From NCBI GenBank assembly GCA_027946555.1, contig JAPEVC010000044.1:119545-183544 (forward strand): DNA of 64,000 nt. Reading direction: 5' to 3'. This DNA is from Gnomoniopsis sp. IMI 355080. Taxonomy: Eukaryota; Ascomycota; Sordariomycetes; Diaporthales; Gnomoniaceae. The notes beneath the pieces are model-generated. The model worked only from the letters and a program-made list of their open reading frames with translations, did not search any database and was not told the origin of the DNA. This document shows positions 13,663 through 25,456 of this stretch, one piece after another. Both the position numbers and the translations under genes were made by a program. The first letter of the stretch is position 1, and each line of letters opens with the position of its first letter.

Positions 13663-15305
13663 ATGAAGGAGAGTGTATGCGATGTATATAGGCAAAGGTT
13701 CACTTCAAAGTCCCTGCTTTGACCTTGAATTGTTTAGTACTTTTTTTTTCGCAATAAGATATTAGTCTGTTTAATTAAATAATTTCCCGGAAAGATATCT
13801 TATATTCAATCATTTCGTGGAACATGAGGCCACCAAGTCCATTTAGCTCGTTGATATATCACCGGTGCCTTTCCATGACCATGGCTTTTAAGATAGATGG
13901 ATCTGCACCTGGAGAGAAATTGGCTGCTTTCTGATGCTTCATTATTTACGTTAGTTTTCGTAAGAACGAAAGATGCAATGAAGATGTGGGTATCCCATAG
14001 ATCTATAGGTTTTATGGTACAGGGTGGACGATTCAGCTAGCTAAGTTGTCGCTCTATGCGTGTTTGGTGCAGAAATACTGGAAGCGGCTTTAAGCGATAT
14101 AGCACCGGTGGAAAAGCAAACTCTGAAAAGTGAAAAGAAGACCCGCAAAGACTTGTCTAGTCGGAATGCATTATTAGATAGTTCAATCTGTTTTGTTGAG
14201 TGAGTACAATCGAGGCATCGCTGTATGTGAAAGTGGTTGGACCAGTAGCAAAGACTGAAACGTGTGTTTATAGGTATTGAATCTGCAGGTTCTTGCACCC
14301 TTCGGGGAATATGGTCTAACCATAAAGGCGACAGACTTACAAACGACCAGTGCCTGCATCTCGTCCTGCAGTGGGGCTTTCGCTGTGGCCTTCAAACCGG
14401 CCAGCGTCGAAGTTCAAGCCTACTTTTTTGAACTATTTTTTGAAGATCGGACATTCCAATACACATGACATTCGACAGGGGTATCATTTTCTCTAGTCTT
14501 CGTTTCCTGGTCCTGGCGCTCATCCTTTCATCCTTCCTTTGTTTTCTCCTTTTGTCGTCCTATCAATTCCAGGTCGTTGCGCAACCTTTGCGAAGGTCAG
14601 CCTCTGGCCTGGGATGGATAGCCGAGGATGGCTTTGCCGTGTGGCTCTGATGCGGTCCATGAGAGGTGAGTGAAAATCCCCAGTGTCTTAGTGTAGATTA
14701 ATATCTCGTCTCTACGTCTTCTCAAAGCCAGTCTGCATTGCACATAGAAGGAGGATGAGATTGAGTAGGTAGGCTAAGGGACTCGAGAGGGAAGTTGGCA
14801 GCAAGCCCAACTTCAATATCAGGACTCCATGCTGAAATCCATGAGAACTAGCTGATGATATCCAGTGACAATTTATACATATCAACAAGAAAAGGGGTAG
14901 AAGAAGCCAAGTTCATGTTTGCAGCCGATTGCATGCCGTTATTCTACAGGCCCAATGATCTGGAATAACATCTGTCGTCATGACAGGGAACTGTCCAGCA
15001 TTATGTAATCGCATACCACTGGGCACTGTATTCCGTACCTATGCACAGTGCTGTTGTACTGTACAGTACAAGATATCAACCGATGCGAGGCACTGCAAAA
15101 CTTGTCTTCAGGAACAGAAGCCACCTGCAAATGAACTCTCTGCAACTGAGTATCATAATGGGCAGTTCGGGTTGGGGCTTGATTTTAAAGAAGTACTAAG
15201 CGCCCACAGCTGCAAATAATACCGCCAGCGCCCGCCACTCGCCTCCTCTGGCACATCTCGCATGTTGGCAGCATCAGCATCAGCGTCAGCACCTGTATCA
15301 ACAAG
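13663..15305. other. Intergenic, no supported gene
   Basis: Only short overlapping frames without motifs. A poly-T run at about 13741-13749 and AT-rich sequence to about 13810 probably include the 3' end of the upstream gene. The 100 bases before 15306 contain a GCATCAGCATCAGC-type repeat and presumably the leader of the rhomboid gene. Confidence 0.5.
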
Positions 15306-16052
15306 ATGGCCGCCTCCCGCCGCGCAGTCCAAGCTCTGGAATGGGGCGCCATCGGCACGAACATGTACATCTTTGCCAAATGGAACTTCTTCGCCGCTCC
15401 CAAAGAAGCCAAGAAACAAGACGGAAAGATCGACTCCAACTCCCGCGCCTACGTCGCAGCCAAGCTGCTTCATGAGCGATACATGATCGACAACTTCACC
15501 CTCAGCAGGCGCAACATCGACGAAGGCCGCTGGTACACCATGCTCACCTCCGCTTTCAGTCACCAAAACCTCCCCCATCTCCTCGTCAACATGTTCATGC
15601 TCCACCAGGCCACCATTATCGGCACCTACGTCGGCCTCGGCCCCTTGCGTCTAGCCACCCTAGCCCTTGGCTCCGCGCTGGGCGGCAGCGTAGGCGCTCT
15701 GTATGACAACACCCAGCGGATCCGTGCCGGCGAGCGCGACGTGCCGGGTCAGGGTGCGAGCGGCATGGTGCAGGGCATGCTGGTTGCGACCATGCTGGCA
15801 GCACCGTTCTTGCCCATGCAGGTGTTCTTCATCCCCATCGACATTAGCTATCGTACGGTTGTCGGTGGGTTTCTGGCGTGGGATATGTATCATCTGTACG
15901 AGGAGCGGAGCGCGGGTGGCCGCAAGCCGGGATGGACCGGGTCGTATGTGGGCTATGCGGCGCATCTGGGCGGCGCGGCGTTTGGCGCGGCTTTCTATCT
16001 GGTTGCGATGCGGAGAGGGAGGATGATGCCGCGGATAAAGATGCGTCGGTGA
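15306..16052 (+). CDS. Rhomboid-family intramembrane serine protease
   Basis: Single-exon gene of 248 aa. Rhomboids cleave transmembrane substrates inside the bilayer with a Ser-His dyad. The sequence shows the family landmarks in order: AFSHQNLPHLLVNMF (84-97) with the oxyanion-hole Asn95, the catalytic motif GASG with Ser152, and catalytic His220 in AAHLGGAAFG. Six hydrophobic segments fit a minimal rhomboid core with a short basic tail (RRGRMMPRIKMRR). No separate N-terminal regulatory domain is present. The N-terminus (MAASRRAVQALEW) is short and basic; mitochondrial or Golgi location cannot be decided. The ATG has an A at -3 (ACAAGATGG), and no upstream in-frame ATG competes. The gene converges on the dehydratase gene downstream. 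Confidence 0.9.
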   Translation: MAASRRAVQALEWGAIGTNMYIFAKWNFFAAPKEAKKQDGKIDSNSRAYVAAKLLHERYMIDNFTLSRRNIDEGRWYTMLTSAFSHQNLPHLLVNMFMLHQATIIGTYVGLGPLRLATLALGSALGGSVGALYDNTQRIRAGERDVPGQGASGMVQGMLVATMLAAPFLPMQVFFIPIDISYRTVVGGFLAWDMYHLYEERSAGGRKPGWTGSYVGYAAHLGGAAFGAAFYLVAMRRGRMMPRIKMRR

Positions 16053-16562
16053 GGCTTTACCAGGGAGGGCAACCGCGTCAAATCATTGTATGAGAGGCCC
16101 ATCGTGAGCCGTGAGGTCGAAAAGAAGTTGAGTTGCATGCGTTGATTATATCCAAGCCATCAAGGGAAGCAATGATTTCTCATGATCAAGTGTCTTGGCA
16201 ATGAATGGTCACGGTACCACACGCAATCTAGGTTCTATGGCATGGGGGCGTTCGGCAACTGCTCAAGCAATCTGAAAACGACGATGCCTGGTTGTTACTC
16301 AGGAGGCATGTTGCAATCCACGCATAATCATTTCAGCCAGAGGTGCGAAACATTCTATTTCCTCTATCCCATAATCGTACAAAAGGACTGGCTACCTCAT
16401 GTGAAAGCACTCGCAGGTGTCTATCGGGTTCTAGTCGCTCGAAATGCCATACCAAACGCAAAACGCCATGTGGCACTATGGCGCGTACACAGGCCATACC
16501 AGGCCAGGTCCTCTGCCAGTGCATGTGTGGGGGAAGTAGTCAACGTGGAAGGTATCTATCTA
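16053..16562. other. Convergent 3' intergenic region
   Basis: Lies between two convergent stop codons and probably holds both 3' UTRs. A plus-strand frame running from 16182 into 16817 is mostly the antisense of the dehydratase C-terminus and is not treated as a gene. Confidence 0.6.
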
Positions 16563-19064
16563 TCAGTGGTTATCCCTAGGAACAGGATGCTCCTGCGCAA
16601 TCCGTTGGAAGCGCACCGCCCGCTTGAACACCATGCCCTCACTCAGGCCGCCCACCTCGCGGCGAAAGATATCCTGCCAGGGCGTCTGGCTGGGCGGACC
16701 GCGATAGCCACCCTTGGCGTCCAGCTCCGCGCGCCTCGCCTCGAGCTCCTCCTTGGACAGCATAATGTCCACGCGTCGCGCCGTCAGATCGACCCGGACC
16801 TTGTCTCCGTCCTTTAGCAGCGCCATGTTCCCACCGTTTGCGGCCTCGGGGGTGGCGTTGAGGATGCTGGGCGAGCCAGACGTGCCTGACTGGCGGCCGT
16901 CGCCGATGCAAGGGAGGTCTCGCACGCCCTGCTTGAGCAGCCTGGCCGGTGCGTGGCGGTTGACGACCTCGGCGGCGCCAGGGTAGCCCAGGGGGCCGAC
17001 GCCACGCATCACCAGGATCGTGCGGGCGTCAATGTCTGCGTCCTCGAGGCGCTCGTTGTAGTCCTCTGGGCCATCGAATACGGCGACCTTGCACTCGAAG
17101 GCGTTGGGGTCGTGGGGATCGGTGAGGAAGCGCTTGCGGAACTCGGGGGAGATGACGGAGGTTTTCATGATGGCGGAGTCGAAGAGGGAGCCGGTGAGGT
17201 GGAGGAAGCCTGCGTTCTCCTTCATGGGCCGGTCAAAGGTCTTGATGGTGCGTCTGTCCCAGGTGGTCTTGCCGCGGACGTTCTCGCCTATGGTCTTCCC
17301 GTTGCAGGTCAGAGCCTTGGGGTGGGGCAGTCTACCTGCGTCGAGAAGCTCGGCCAGGATTGCAGGCAGCCCTCCCGCGCGATGGTAGTCCTCGCTGAGC
17401 ATCTCACCGGCTGGCTGCATGTTCAGCAGCAGCGGGATGGTGAAGCCGAGCCTGTCCCAATCGTCCAGATCTAGCGGCACACCTGCGTGCTTTGCTATGG
17501 CCACAAGGTGGATGGGCGCATTGGTCGATCCGCCGATGGCTGTGTTGGCCACGATGGCGTTCTCGAAGGCCTCGCGGGTCATGATGTCACATGGCTTCAA
17601 ATCCTCGTGGACCATTCCGACGATACGCTCGCCCGTCTGGTATGCGACTTGCGAGCGCTCTCGGTAAGGTGCCGGGATGGCTGCTGATCCTGGCAAAGCC
17701 ATGCCCAGTGCCTCGGCCAAGGCATTCATGGTCGAGGCTGTGCCCATGGTGTTGCAGTGGCCCGGGCTGGGTGTGCCGGCGGCGACCATGTCCAGCACCT
17801 CCTCATCCTTGATGCGTCCGGCCGCGTGCGCCTCGCGCGCCTGCCACACAACCGTGCCCGAGCCGACCCGCTCGCCGTTTGCCCAACCGTTCAACATCGG
17901 GCCCACGTTGAGACAGATGGCCGGGATGTTGACGGTCGCAGCCGCCATGAGGTAGGCAGGGGTGGTCTTATCGCATCCAGTGAGCAGAACGATGCCATCA
18001 AAGGGATAGGCGTGCATGAGCTCCACAAGACCAAGATAAGCCAGGTTTCGGTCCAGCGTCGCGGTTGGACGGCGTGTGCTCTCCTGGATGGGGTGGGTGG
18101 GGAACTCAAAGGCGATACCACCAGCGGAACGGATTCCCTCACGTACTCGCTTGGCCAGTTCGAGGTGATGACGGTTGCACTGGGAAACATGTTAGCGGAT
18201 GAGGTCTCGATAGAATACAAAGTCGTCTTCCAGGATTTTCTGAAGTAGCGAAACCTGTGACCTCGCAAATGTGACAATGCGAGGATGGGGTTGGGACCGC
18301 ATGGTAACCACCAAAGCGGAAAAAAAGAGAAGAGGAAAAAAACACTGATAAAAAATAGGGAGAGGATCACTCACAGGTGCAATGTCAGAGCCTGACTGAG
18401 CAATGCCAATGATGGGCTTGTCAGACATGAGCTCCTCTCGAGTGAAGCCCGAGTTGAGGTATCGCTCTACATAGAGGGCACTCATGCCCAGATCACTCTT
18501 GCGGTTGAACCAATCTGAAGAACGAAGCTTTGGTTTGGGCTTGGTGATGTTGCCGTTGCGAAGGATCATCTTCGACATCGTGGCCTCCAGCTCCTTGGTC
18601 TTAGCACGAAGCTTCGTGAGCTCCTTCTCGTAGTCCTCGATGTCAAGGAGGCCCGAGCCATTACTGCAGTCATTGCTGCAGTCGTCACAAGCTACCTCAC
18701 AGACCATTTTATCTGTTGGCTTGGCAGATGTTGAGGCGTTGTGATCTTGAGATGGGGTGGGTGATGATGGTGGTTGTTGTGGTGGTGATCGTTGTGGTGG
18801 TGATTGTTGTGGTGGTGGGGCTGGATTTGCGAATCTGCTGTTTGGTGTACTTTGTTTGGAAGCTGATGATTTTGTGGCCGTGGTGGTGGGGTTTCTTGGA
18901 ATTGACGAGCTTAAAGTGCTGCTTGTTGGGTTTGCTTGCATCGTCGGGTCTTTTCGAGGTGCTACTGATGCCGGCGTGCTTTGTCGCCTGCGTTTGAGGC
19001 CGTTGAAAGGCGAGGCGTGTCCAGCCATGGGGACGAAGCCGCGAGTCACTTCACCCTGATTCAT
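16563..19064 (-). CDS. Pentonate (xylonate-type) dehydratase, IlvD/Edd family
   Basis: Fe-S dehydratase converting a sugar acid (D-xylonate or L-arabinonate in the closest known bacterial relatives) to a 2-keto-3-deoxy acid. Model: complement join(16563..18179, 18375..19064), one intron 18180..18374 (GTGAGT...CCCAG, phase 0), 768 aa. Family motifs: SDIAPCNRHH (Cys231), TGCDKTTPA (Cys299), GHCNTMGTAS (Cys372), CIGDGRQSGTSGSPS (654-668), and the C-terminal EHPVPRDNH typical of xylonate dehydratases rather than of valine-pathway Ilv3. The catalytic core starts near residue 183 (DWFNRKSDLGMSALY). Ahead of it lies a 180-residue extension rich in Pro, Gln, Ser and Thr, with a CX3CX2CX3C cluster (122-133) and a short Glu/Lys coiled coil (141-166). 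This extension is absent from the bacterial enzymes I know. Internal ATGs at 120 or 194 could be alternative starts. Confidence 0.9.
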
Positions 19065-21909
19065 CGCGAACGTTTCTTTAACTTTCGCTTATTATCCCAT
19101 GTGGCAGCCCTTGAAAGTTCACCCGACCGCTTGACACAATATCCAACAAGATAATGAGCGAACCCGAAGCAGACTGGTCCTTGTGCATTTGAGACTCAGT
19201 CTCACTACCTAAATATGTATGTATGTATGTATGAGAAACAATGTGTCAAGTTTACAAAAGTTAGGTGCTGTCAGTGTCGGGCCACCTCGGCCGCATATGA
19301 CTATCAGATTATATTCAGCGGTGCGGTGAGGTTTTTATGTTCCCCTTGCGCAGGCTTGTATCAGTTTGCAGGCTAGCATCATGGATCAACCTTTCACGAC
19401 GCCGTTGCTTGCCGCCCTGCCGTGTTGCGTCGCCGGCTGCATGGCTCCGGTGCCCGGACATGTGCATTGCGGCTCTGCAGTGCGAATGGTGCAAATGGGC
19501 ATTGAGCTGGCAGGAATAGTGGGTCGCACCATGCACGTCTTCATCATATCGCTTGGTATCAGGAGCTAACGGCTTGCTTTACTCAAACTTCGTTGGCAGT
19601 CGTCTGCGTTATCTATTCTAGACTCGCAGCCCCCGTCACACGGCGATGCGAGTGAGGACATGCACGTCTCCAAATCAAGCGAATTGGATTAGCTCAAGCT
19701 GCAAAATTGCCTGTGGGTGATCCCGAGCAAGTCCCGCTCATCTGGCCATCAAAGCAAGCGATAGCCAGAAAGAGGACACAATCATACGCGTTCAGGGGTT
19801 CTTGGGCTGAGGTTTGTTTTATTATAAGGTTGGCCTGAAGTCCGGTTGATTCGGCAGAATTTGTGTCCACGACGGTCCCATTTCGGGTACGGACATTTGG
19901 GGAGATTCTACCTCGGCCCGGTCGAATGGCCTGCTACCCTGAAGGTTACCGACAGGACCTCGCATCATCTTCGATATGAACATGGACGAACTGGAGAATA
20001 TCTGCAAAGTCTTGGATTCACTTGGCATGGTCTCGACCTCCTGTACGGGCAATAATGACAACATCCATACCTGGTCTGTCTATTATACGTCGAACATGCA
20101 ATGCTCTTTTGAATAGTCCGGATTACTAAGGCTTGGTTGATTTACCTATGTTTGGTATGCAAGCGGGTTCCTGCATCAAGCATGGAGATCTATATGGCTG
20201 ACGAGGCAACTCGGCAAAAGAACTCGGGTCTGACAGTCTGCCCAGGTGGCTAGTGAAATTGGTCTAATTTGTGGCTGAAAGCCTTCATTAAAAACATACT
20301 AGGCTTGTCTTGGGTGACATCCTCAGCAGAATAACATTCATGATTCGATTATATAGCATGTCAGGGTTCCTAATATAGGCATGATAAAACTTCCACAATC
20401 CACTTTGGCAAATTCTCATCAGGTCGCCTCCTCTCGCCCATTCCAGGAAGCCATAAACTCACTTTACGACCAAGAGGACCAAGAAGACCAAGAACCTTGT
20501 CAAATGGAACTGATAACCTAGATGTCGGCGTGAATGACAGCCTAAGGCCAACGTGTGCAAGTTGAAAGAGGTGTGTGCATTTGCGAATGTGTTATAATCA
20601 AGGTGTGAAATATACTTTCATTGGCTATGGGTCTCCAGTGGGTCATTAAGGTTATTGCACTATATAACAATAGTATAACAATGATGAATAATAAAGTGCA
20701 GAGTTTCAATATCAATTCCAAGTTGGTAAGAAGCGTTGGTCGCCTTCTCCAGTTATATATGACTTTTGGATTGCATTAGACTACCATTCAGAACGCCCAC
20801 TCGCAGTAGGCACCAAGTTTTATGTGAATCTCTGTGAATCAAACAGAACTTGGGATGGCTCCCTCTTGACTGATTTGTATGCTTTCCGTCCAGCTCAGCA
20901 GATATTACAGTCTCGCTCTCCAATCAACACCTCCACAAACAAAGCAGCTGAGACCCCAATAACCTCCTTACCCGGAAAAGCTGTCATGATTCATGGGGTT
21001 CTCAACTACACATCGCACTCATCATGAGATCCAGCTCAATTCCCGAGACTAATGTGTACCCTAACCAATTTGTGAAGATGCTTTCAAACGTCGATATCGT
21101 CTGGCATCTCATCTCAGTCCTTCTTCGTAACTTTGCTAATGCTCCATCAGTTAAATAGTCTTGATCGGAATTGAGCATTATTTGTAATCTGTCTCTGTTT
21201 TCGAGGTGTGGCAGCGTGTGTTATGGGGTGTTTGTGCTGCACTCTGTGCATCACCATGGCTATCAGGGCCATAGCTAACCAATTTGGAATTCTTCTAAAT
21301 CTTTGGGCTATATTCTATCCTCGATTGAATCCTCTTCATTCCCGCAAAACATATTTTGGACCCATATGTGAAATCCACACAAGACCCAGTGTCAGAGTAC
21401 CTACTTACCTAGGAACTTTGCTTATGTTTGAACCATTCGTTGCATGTTGCACTTCCAATGCAAACAATATCCAATTTCGCAGGTCATAACTTGACCTGAC
21501 TTGACTCTCGAAAAAGGTCCCATATTTGAAGTTGAAGCGCTACTTCGTTGAGACGGGTTCCCAAAGCCGCCGTCCCTCCATTCGTGTGAGCAAGGGTAAG
21601 AACAATTCTCAGACCTGCCAAATCTGGCGGATCTCAAACCTCATCCATATCAAGTTTGTACCTCCAAAGTGAAGATCTCTTTCACCAACAACCTTCAACT
21701 CACAGACTTGTTTCTCTTTTATTCTCTACTTGCCAGATGATTTAGCCTCTATTCTTTCAAGTTTGAACCCTCCATCTTTGAAAGTCATTGTTCAAATCTA
21801 ACTTGGTCTCCAAAGACTGAGTAGCTCTCCCCGAGAATCCCGCCCTGTAGCATTCCATCAACAGCTGATTTTGCTCCAAGGTCTTCATTCTCCGTCTACT
21901 TCCATCAAA
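19065..21909. other. Intergenic, no supported gene
   Basis: 2.8 kb with only short frames lacking ATG context or motifs. It contains a (TATG)5 microsatellite at 19214-19233 and AT-rich sequence around 20580-20760. The last 150 bases are pyrimidine-rich and fit a promoter or leader for the J-protein gene. Confidence 0.5.
19214..19233. repeat. (TATG)5 microsatellite
   Basis: Five perfect TATG tetranucleotides in the upstream region of the dehydratase gene. Confidence 0.9.
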
Positions 21910-22946
21910 ATGTCCGCTTCACAGGCTGCATGGGCCCCCGATGTCGACCTCTATGCTGACCTCGAGCTGCATCAAACTGCCACCCAAGAGGATATCAAGA
22001 AGTCTTACAAACGGCTGGCATTGAAGTATCATCCTGACAAGCAAAAGATAGGCCAAGCCGTTGATACAGCTCCGTTCAGGAAGGTGAGTTCTACAACTGG
22101 ACACCCACCTTGCCCGCCTCCAAGACATTTGCATTATACATTCCAATGGAAAGCCAGCTAACGTGTGGTCAAAAGGTCCAGGAAGCATATGACATTCTGA
22201 GCAACGAGGACTCCCGCAGAAGATACGATGCACGGGGCTCTTACCAAAACCGAAATATCTTCAGAAGAAGACAGGAAGAGAAGGAAGAAGAAGACTGGAT
22301 ACGGCGGAGGCGGGAGAACATAAGGGCCAACGCCAAGGCTCTAGCGAGCATGAAAGCTATGGACAAGCTTCTGAAGAAGGCCGAAAAAGAAGCCAAAGAA
22401 CACGCTCGGAACACCAGACACCTGCAGGCAGAGAGACGCTCACAAGCTGCCATCCGCCGTAGGCAGAAGGAGGCGGATCACATGGCCAGACTGAGACTAC
22501 AGCAACAAAACGAGGCCGAACAACGACACGAGCATACCGCCCAAGACCAAACGCAGTCTGAGGCACACGAGCCACCACCCCACCAACCACGGGCCCAGCA
22601 ACACGCTGCTTCTGTGCGGGCACCAGTGAGCCCGCCCAGGGAAAAGACCACGATGAATGGCGGCAGTCAAGGAAGCGGCGGCGATGACGACATTCGGCGA
22701 CTTTCTCCCTGTGAAGGTGAGCAGTCCTCCTGGAGTAATTCTCAGTGGGCAACAAATGCACAACACACAGCCCAGCTACGGGGACAGACGGGTGATTCGA
22801 ATCGCTTGCCATGCGGTTGCACCGCGGGAATCGCCAGGTCAGGACTCCGCAACTGCGATTTCTGCGCAAAGCCCAGGCTTGTGGCGTACCACTGCATTGA
22901 ATGCAGAGCATCGGCTTGCTCTGTGTGCAAGGTGCGATTCTGCTGA
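21910..22946 (+). CDS. J-domain protein with Cys-rich C-terminal tail
   Basis: Hsp40-type co-chaperone that should stimulate an Hsp70 ATPase. Model join(21910..22083, 22176..22946), 314 aa; intron 22084..22175 is GTGAGT...AAAAG with a CTAAC branch site and joins J-domain helices III and IV. The J domain spans about 12-75 with the HPD triad in LKYHPDKQ and helix IV VQEAYDILSNEDSRRRYD. It is followed by a highly charged Arg/Lys/Glu helical region (about 80-170), a Gln/Pro/His-rich linker, and a 46-residue tail with nine Cys (271, 273, 285, 288, 298, 301, 306, 309, 314) in CXC and CX2C pairs, probably zinc-binding. The 3' end is uncertain: a protein-like open frame at 22979-23080 after a CTACAG acceptor may be a further exon. 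The start ATG is in good context (CAAAATGTCC). Confidence 0.85.
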
Positions 22947-25456
22947 TGAAAAACATGGGGTCTTTCTTGGGCTACAGAATGGAAATGGAAGTCGAGGTGG
23001 AGCAGTTGGGTTTGAACAAAGGGGAGATCTTCGATCCGTATAGCAAGGAACATCTGGCGGCAACAGAAAGTTCGAGGTAAAACAATTTTTGGTGGATGCT
23101 GATTTCCTTTGCAGCCTGGATGAGAATCCGCGCCTCGAATCAAATGTCTTCCAATACCCGTAACTCCACGCGTTCCCAATGGTGATGCTTTCAGCAAGAT
23201 GATATGATAGGTCCTCACCCAACGATCAGAGCCTGCGGTTGTGCTCCAAGTTCATCATCGCCTTCGCCTCCGACCGAAAAGCGCCGTTACGGTACGGAAC
23301 AATCAAAATTCAAAGCCCAGTCTGTCCCTGTCGATGCAAAACTCCAATCGCCAATCGCTAAATATGACCCTTATATCCCTGGTGATGCGCAATACTGGTG
23401 GCGCATCAACCACAAAAGCTGTCAAGGCACTTGATCAAAAGCACAATCCCGCAGCAGTACATACAACACTCGCACATGCCGCGGCCATGTCGCCCGCCTC
23501 TCAGGTCGGTCGGTTCTTCATGGTTTGGCTGCTCTGACATGCGTATTGGCTGTTCCTTGGCATATGGTGTTGAGCCGGAAGCCATGACGCCTTGTTGTAA
23601 AGCAACACCCTCGTCTTCCGCTGTCGAACACGGGCGTTGTGGGATGTAGCCCGGAGCGGGTGCTGTTGGGATGATGGGGGTATTCATAACTTTCCGGTAT
23701 GCAAAGCGAGCTGAAAGAAACTGAATGTACACGCAAATTCAATGGAAACTACGATGAACGCTGGGCGAGAGGTGGAGTTAACAAAGCCAAAAGTAAGGAA
23801 TCGGATGGAAGGGCTCAACGAGACCCCACTTTGGTGGCTGTAAAGGAGGGTTCGCACAATGCTACAGCACTTGAATCAGCTGCAAAGCCTCCACCCATCT
23901 CCGAGCCTGATTTAGCAACAAGAGAAATGAAGGAATCGAATAAGGCGGCCAGGTTTCACAACCAGCCTTGTGGAACATCAGCAGGGGGCATGTAACGCGC
24001 CCTATATCTTGAGCGGCATCAGTGGGCTGACTGCGTGGCATCTGGGTGTGCCGTAAGCAGTCCTGGAATCCTGTTTCCACAGTGGGGTCGCCTTTCTGAG
24101 ATTAATTGCCTATTGATTGAGGGTCCAGGTGAGAATGGCAGTCTCACGCTTATTGACACAAGGGTCTAAAACTAATCGAGAAAGATTACCATGATGCCAT
24201 CTCAAGTTGCCTACACGCATTATGGAGGTTAGCCCACGGACATTGCCTTCTTATCGCCTCAAAAATCAGGTGTGGGCAATTTACTCGCCTTATGCGGTTC
24301 CATTACAGTCCAGGCCTATTAGGTTTTATCTCAAGGCCCTGGCGAAGCATCAGATACAGCCCTCGCCTGGTTCCACGATAGCATTATACATCGAGTACGG
24401 AGGCGCAGCCTGCTATATTGATGTTATTAAGTCACCACCAATGCTGGCGAGATCTTCCAGGATCTTCTACCTTCCTCTGGGCATCTGGGTCGTTTCTCCC
24501 CCAAGGAAGGTATGGTAGGCCTTTAGAAGGCGTCTGCCATTTCCAGGGTCCAAGACGAAGAGCCTTCGAGGGACGGGCTTAGACTTTAGCCAGTGAGACA
24601 ATGGAGAATTGCTGTAGACTGAGGCAAGATTAGCCGAGTTTGTGAAGCAACTGGATCGTAGTCTGGATTGACTGGTCGAGGTTGAGAATCGGCGAATTTA
24701 CCAGCCGTTGCAAGGTCCACCGGAATGGTCGCTAGCAGATTTACCTAGGACTCCTCCTTGGGTTGATGATGGCTTTGGGGAATATGTTTGGACCCAAGTG
24801 TGTCAGGAGGTGAGTAGCTCGGGAGGCTGGACAAGCTTGCAGCTGAGGAGTACGGAGGAGGGGCGAGGTCCTCGGTGACGCTTACGAAGGTATGGGAGGG
24901 AGAATAATCGAGCTGGCGATTTCGACGACCAGAAATTTTTGGCGTAATGGCTTTGTTATTCATCGGGCACCCTCGAGCTCCACGCCTGGCTGAGGAAGTT
25001 GACGCGTGAAGCCATGTTAAATGAAGCAGTTGCAGGAGAGAGGTCATTTTGTGGACGACCGCTATATTGCGAGGTCGAGGAATACTGCGTAGGTGTATTG
25101 TTGTAATTAGGATGTAATGTATGCTAGAGTCATGAAACTGTAAGGAAAGCCAGAGCAAATGAGGAAGAGGATGGAGGGGGATCTCCTGAGGATGAGTATT
25201 GAAGAACAGACATGAGGAGTCAGGCGAGGAGGGGAGACTACTCCTTCCGTTTGCCGCCACGAGAATGAAAGCCAGCCGTAGAGGAGCAACCACGATCCCG
25301 CGCATGCTATTCCGTTGACTTGCCCGGCCACGGCCAGGGAAATGTGACAGTCCCAGTAAAAGAACATAGATAAAATTCAACTAGAACTCTTTGGTCCTAA
25401 GAAAAGATAGGCACCCTGGTATTACAATCTATGATTCTTCATCATTCCAGTCCAAT
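22947..25456. other. Intergenic with one possible small gene
   Basis: Apart from the candidate Cys-rich small protein at 23406-23687 (minus), nothing is supported. A 211-codon minus frame at 24745-25380 opens on TTG and shows no family motif. Its C-terminal part has a PPPY motif, but coding status is doubtful. Confidence 0.4.
23406..23687 (-). CDS. Possible small CYSTM-like Cys-rich membrane protein
   Basis: An ATG-initiated frame of 93 aa. The N-terminal half is Pro/Gln/Ala-rich (MNTPIIPTAPAPGYIPQRP), and it ends with a compact Cys-rich hydrophobic tail, MCECCMYCCGIVLLIKCLD. That arrangement (hydrophilic Pro/Gln-rich head, C-terminal Cys-dense membrane segment) is how CYSTM-module proteins look; those are small tail-anchored stress-related proteins in eukaryotes. 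The match is by pattern only: CYSTM proteins usually have a more Gly/Tyr/Gln-repetitive head. No intron is needed. It could also be a chance frame, since the region is otherwise empty. Confidence 0.35.
   Translation of the reverse strand: MNTPIIPTAPAPGYIPQRPCSTAEDEGVALQQGVMASGSTPYAKEQPIRMSEQPNHEEPTDLRGGRHGRGMCECCMYCCGIVLLIKCLDSFCG

Noticed and set aside
13134..13703. 189-codon minus frame over the secreted-protein gene
   Set aside because: Antisense shadow of a GC-rich Ala-coding exon.
16182..16817. 211-codon plus frame
   Set aside because: Its second half is antisense to the dehydratase; the first half is low-complexity 3' flank with no motif.
24745..25380. 211-codon minus frame with PPPY
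   Set aside because: Opens on TTG, Ser/His/Pro-rich composition without order, no homologous motif; kept only as a note in the intergenic entry.
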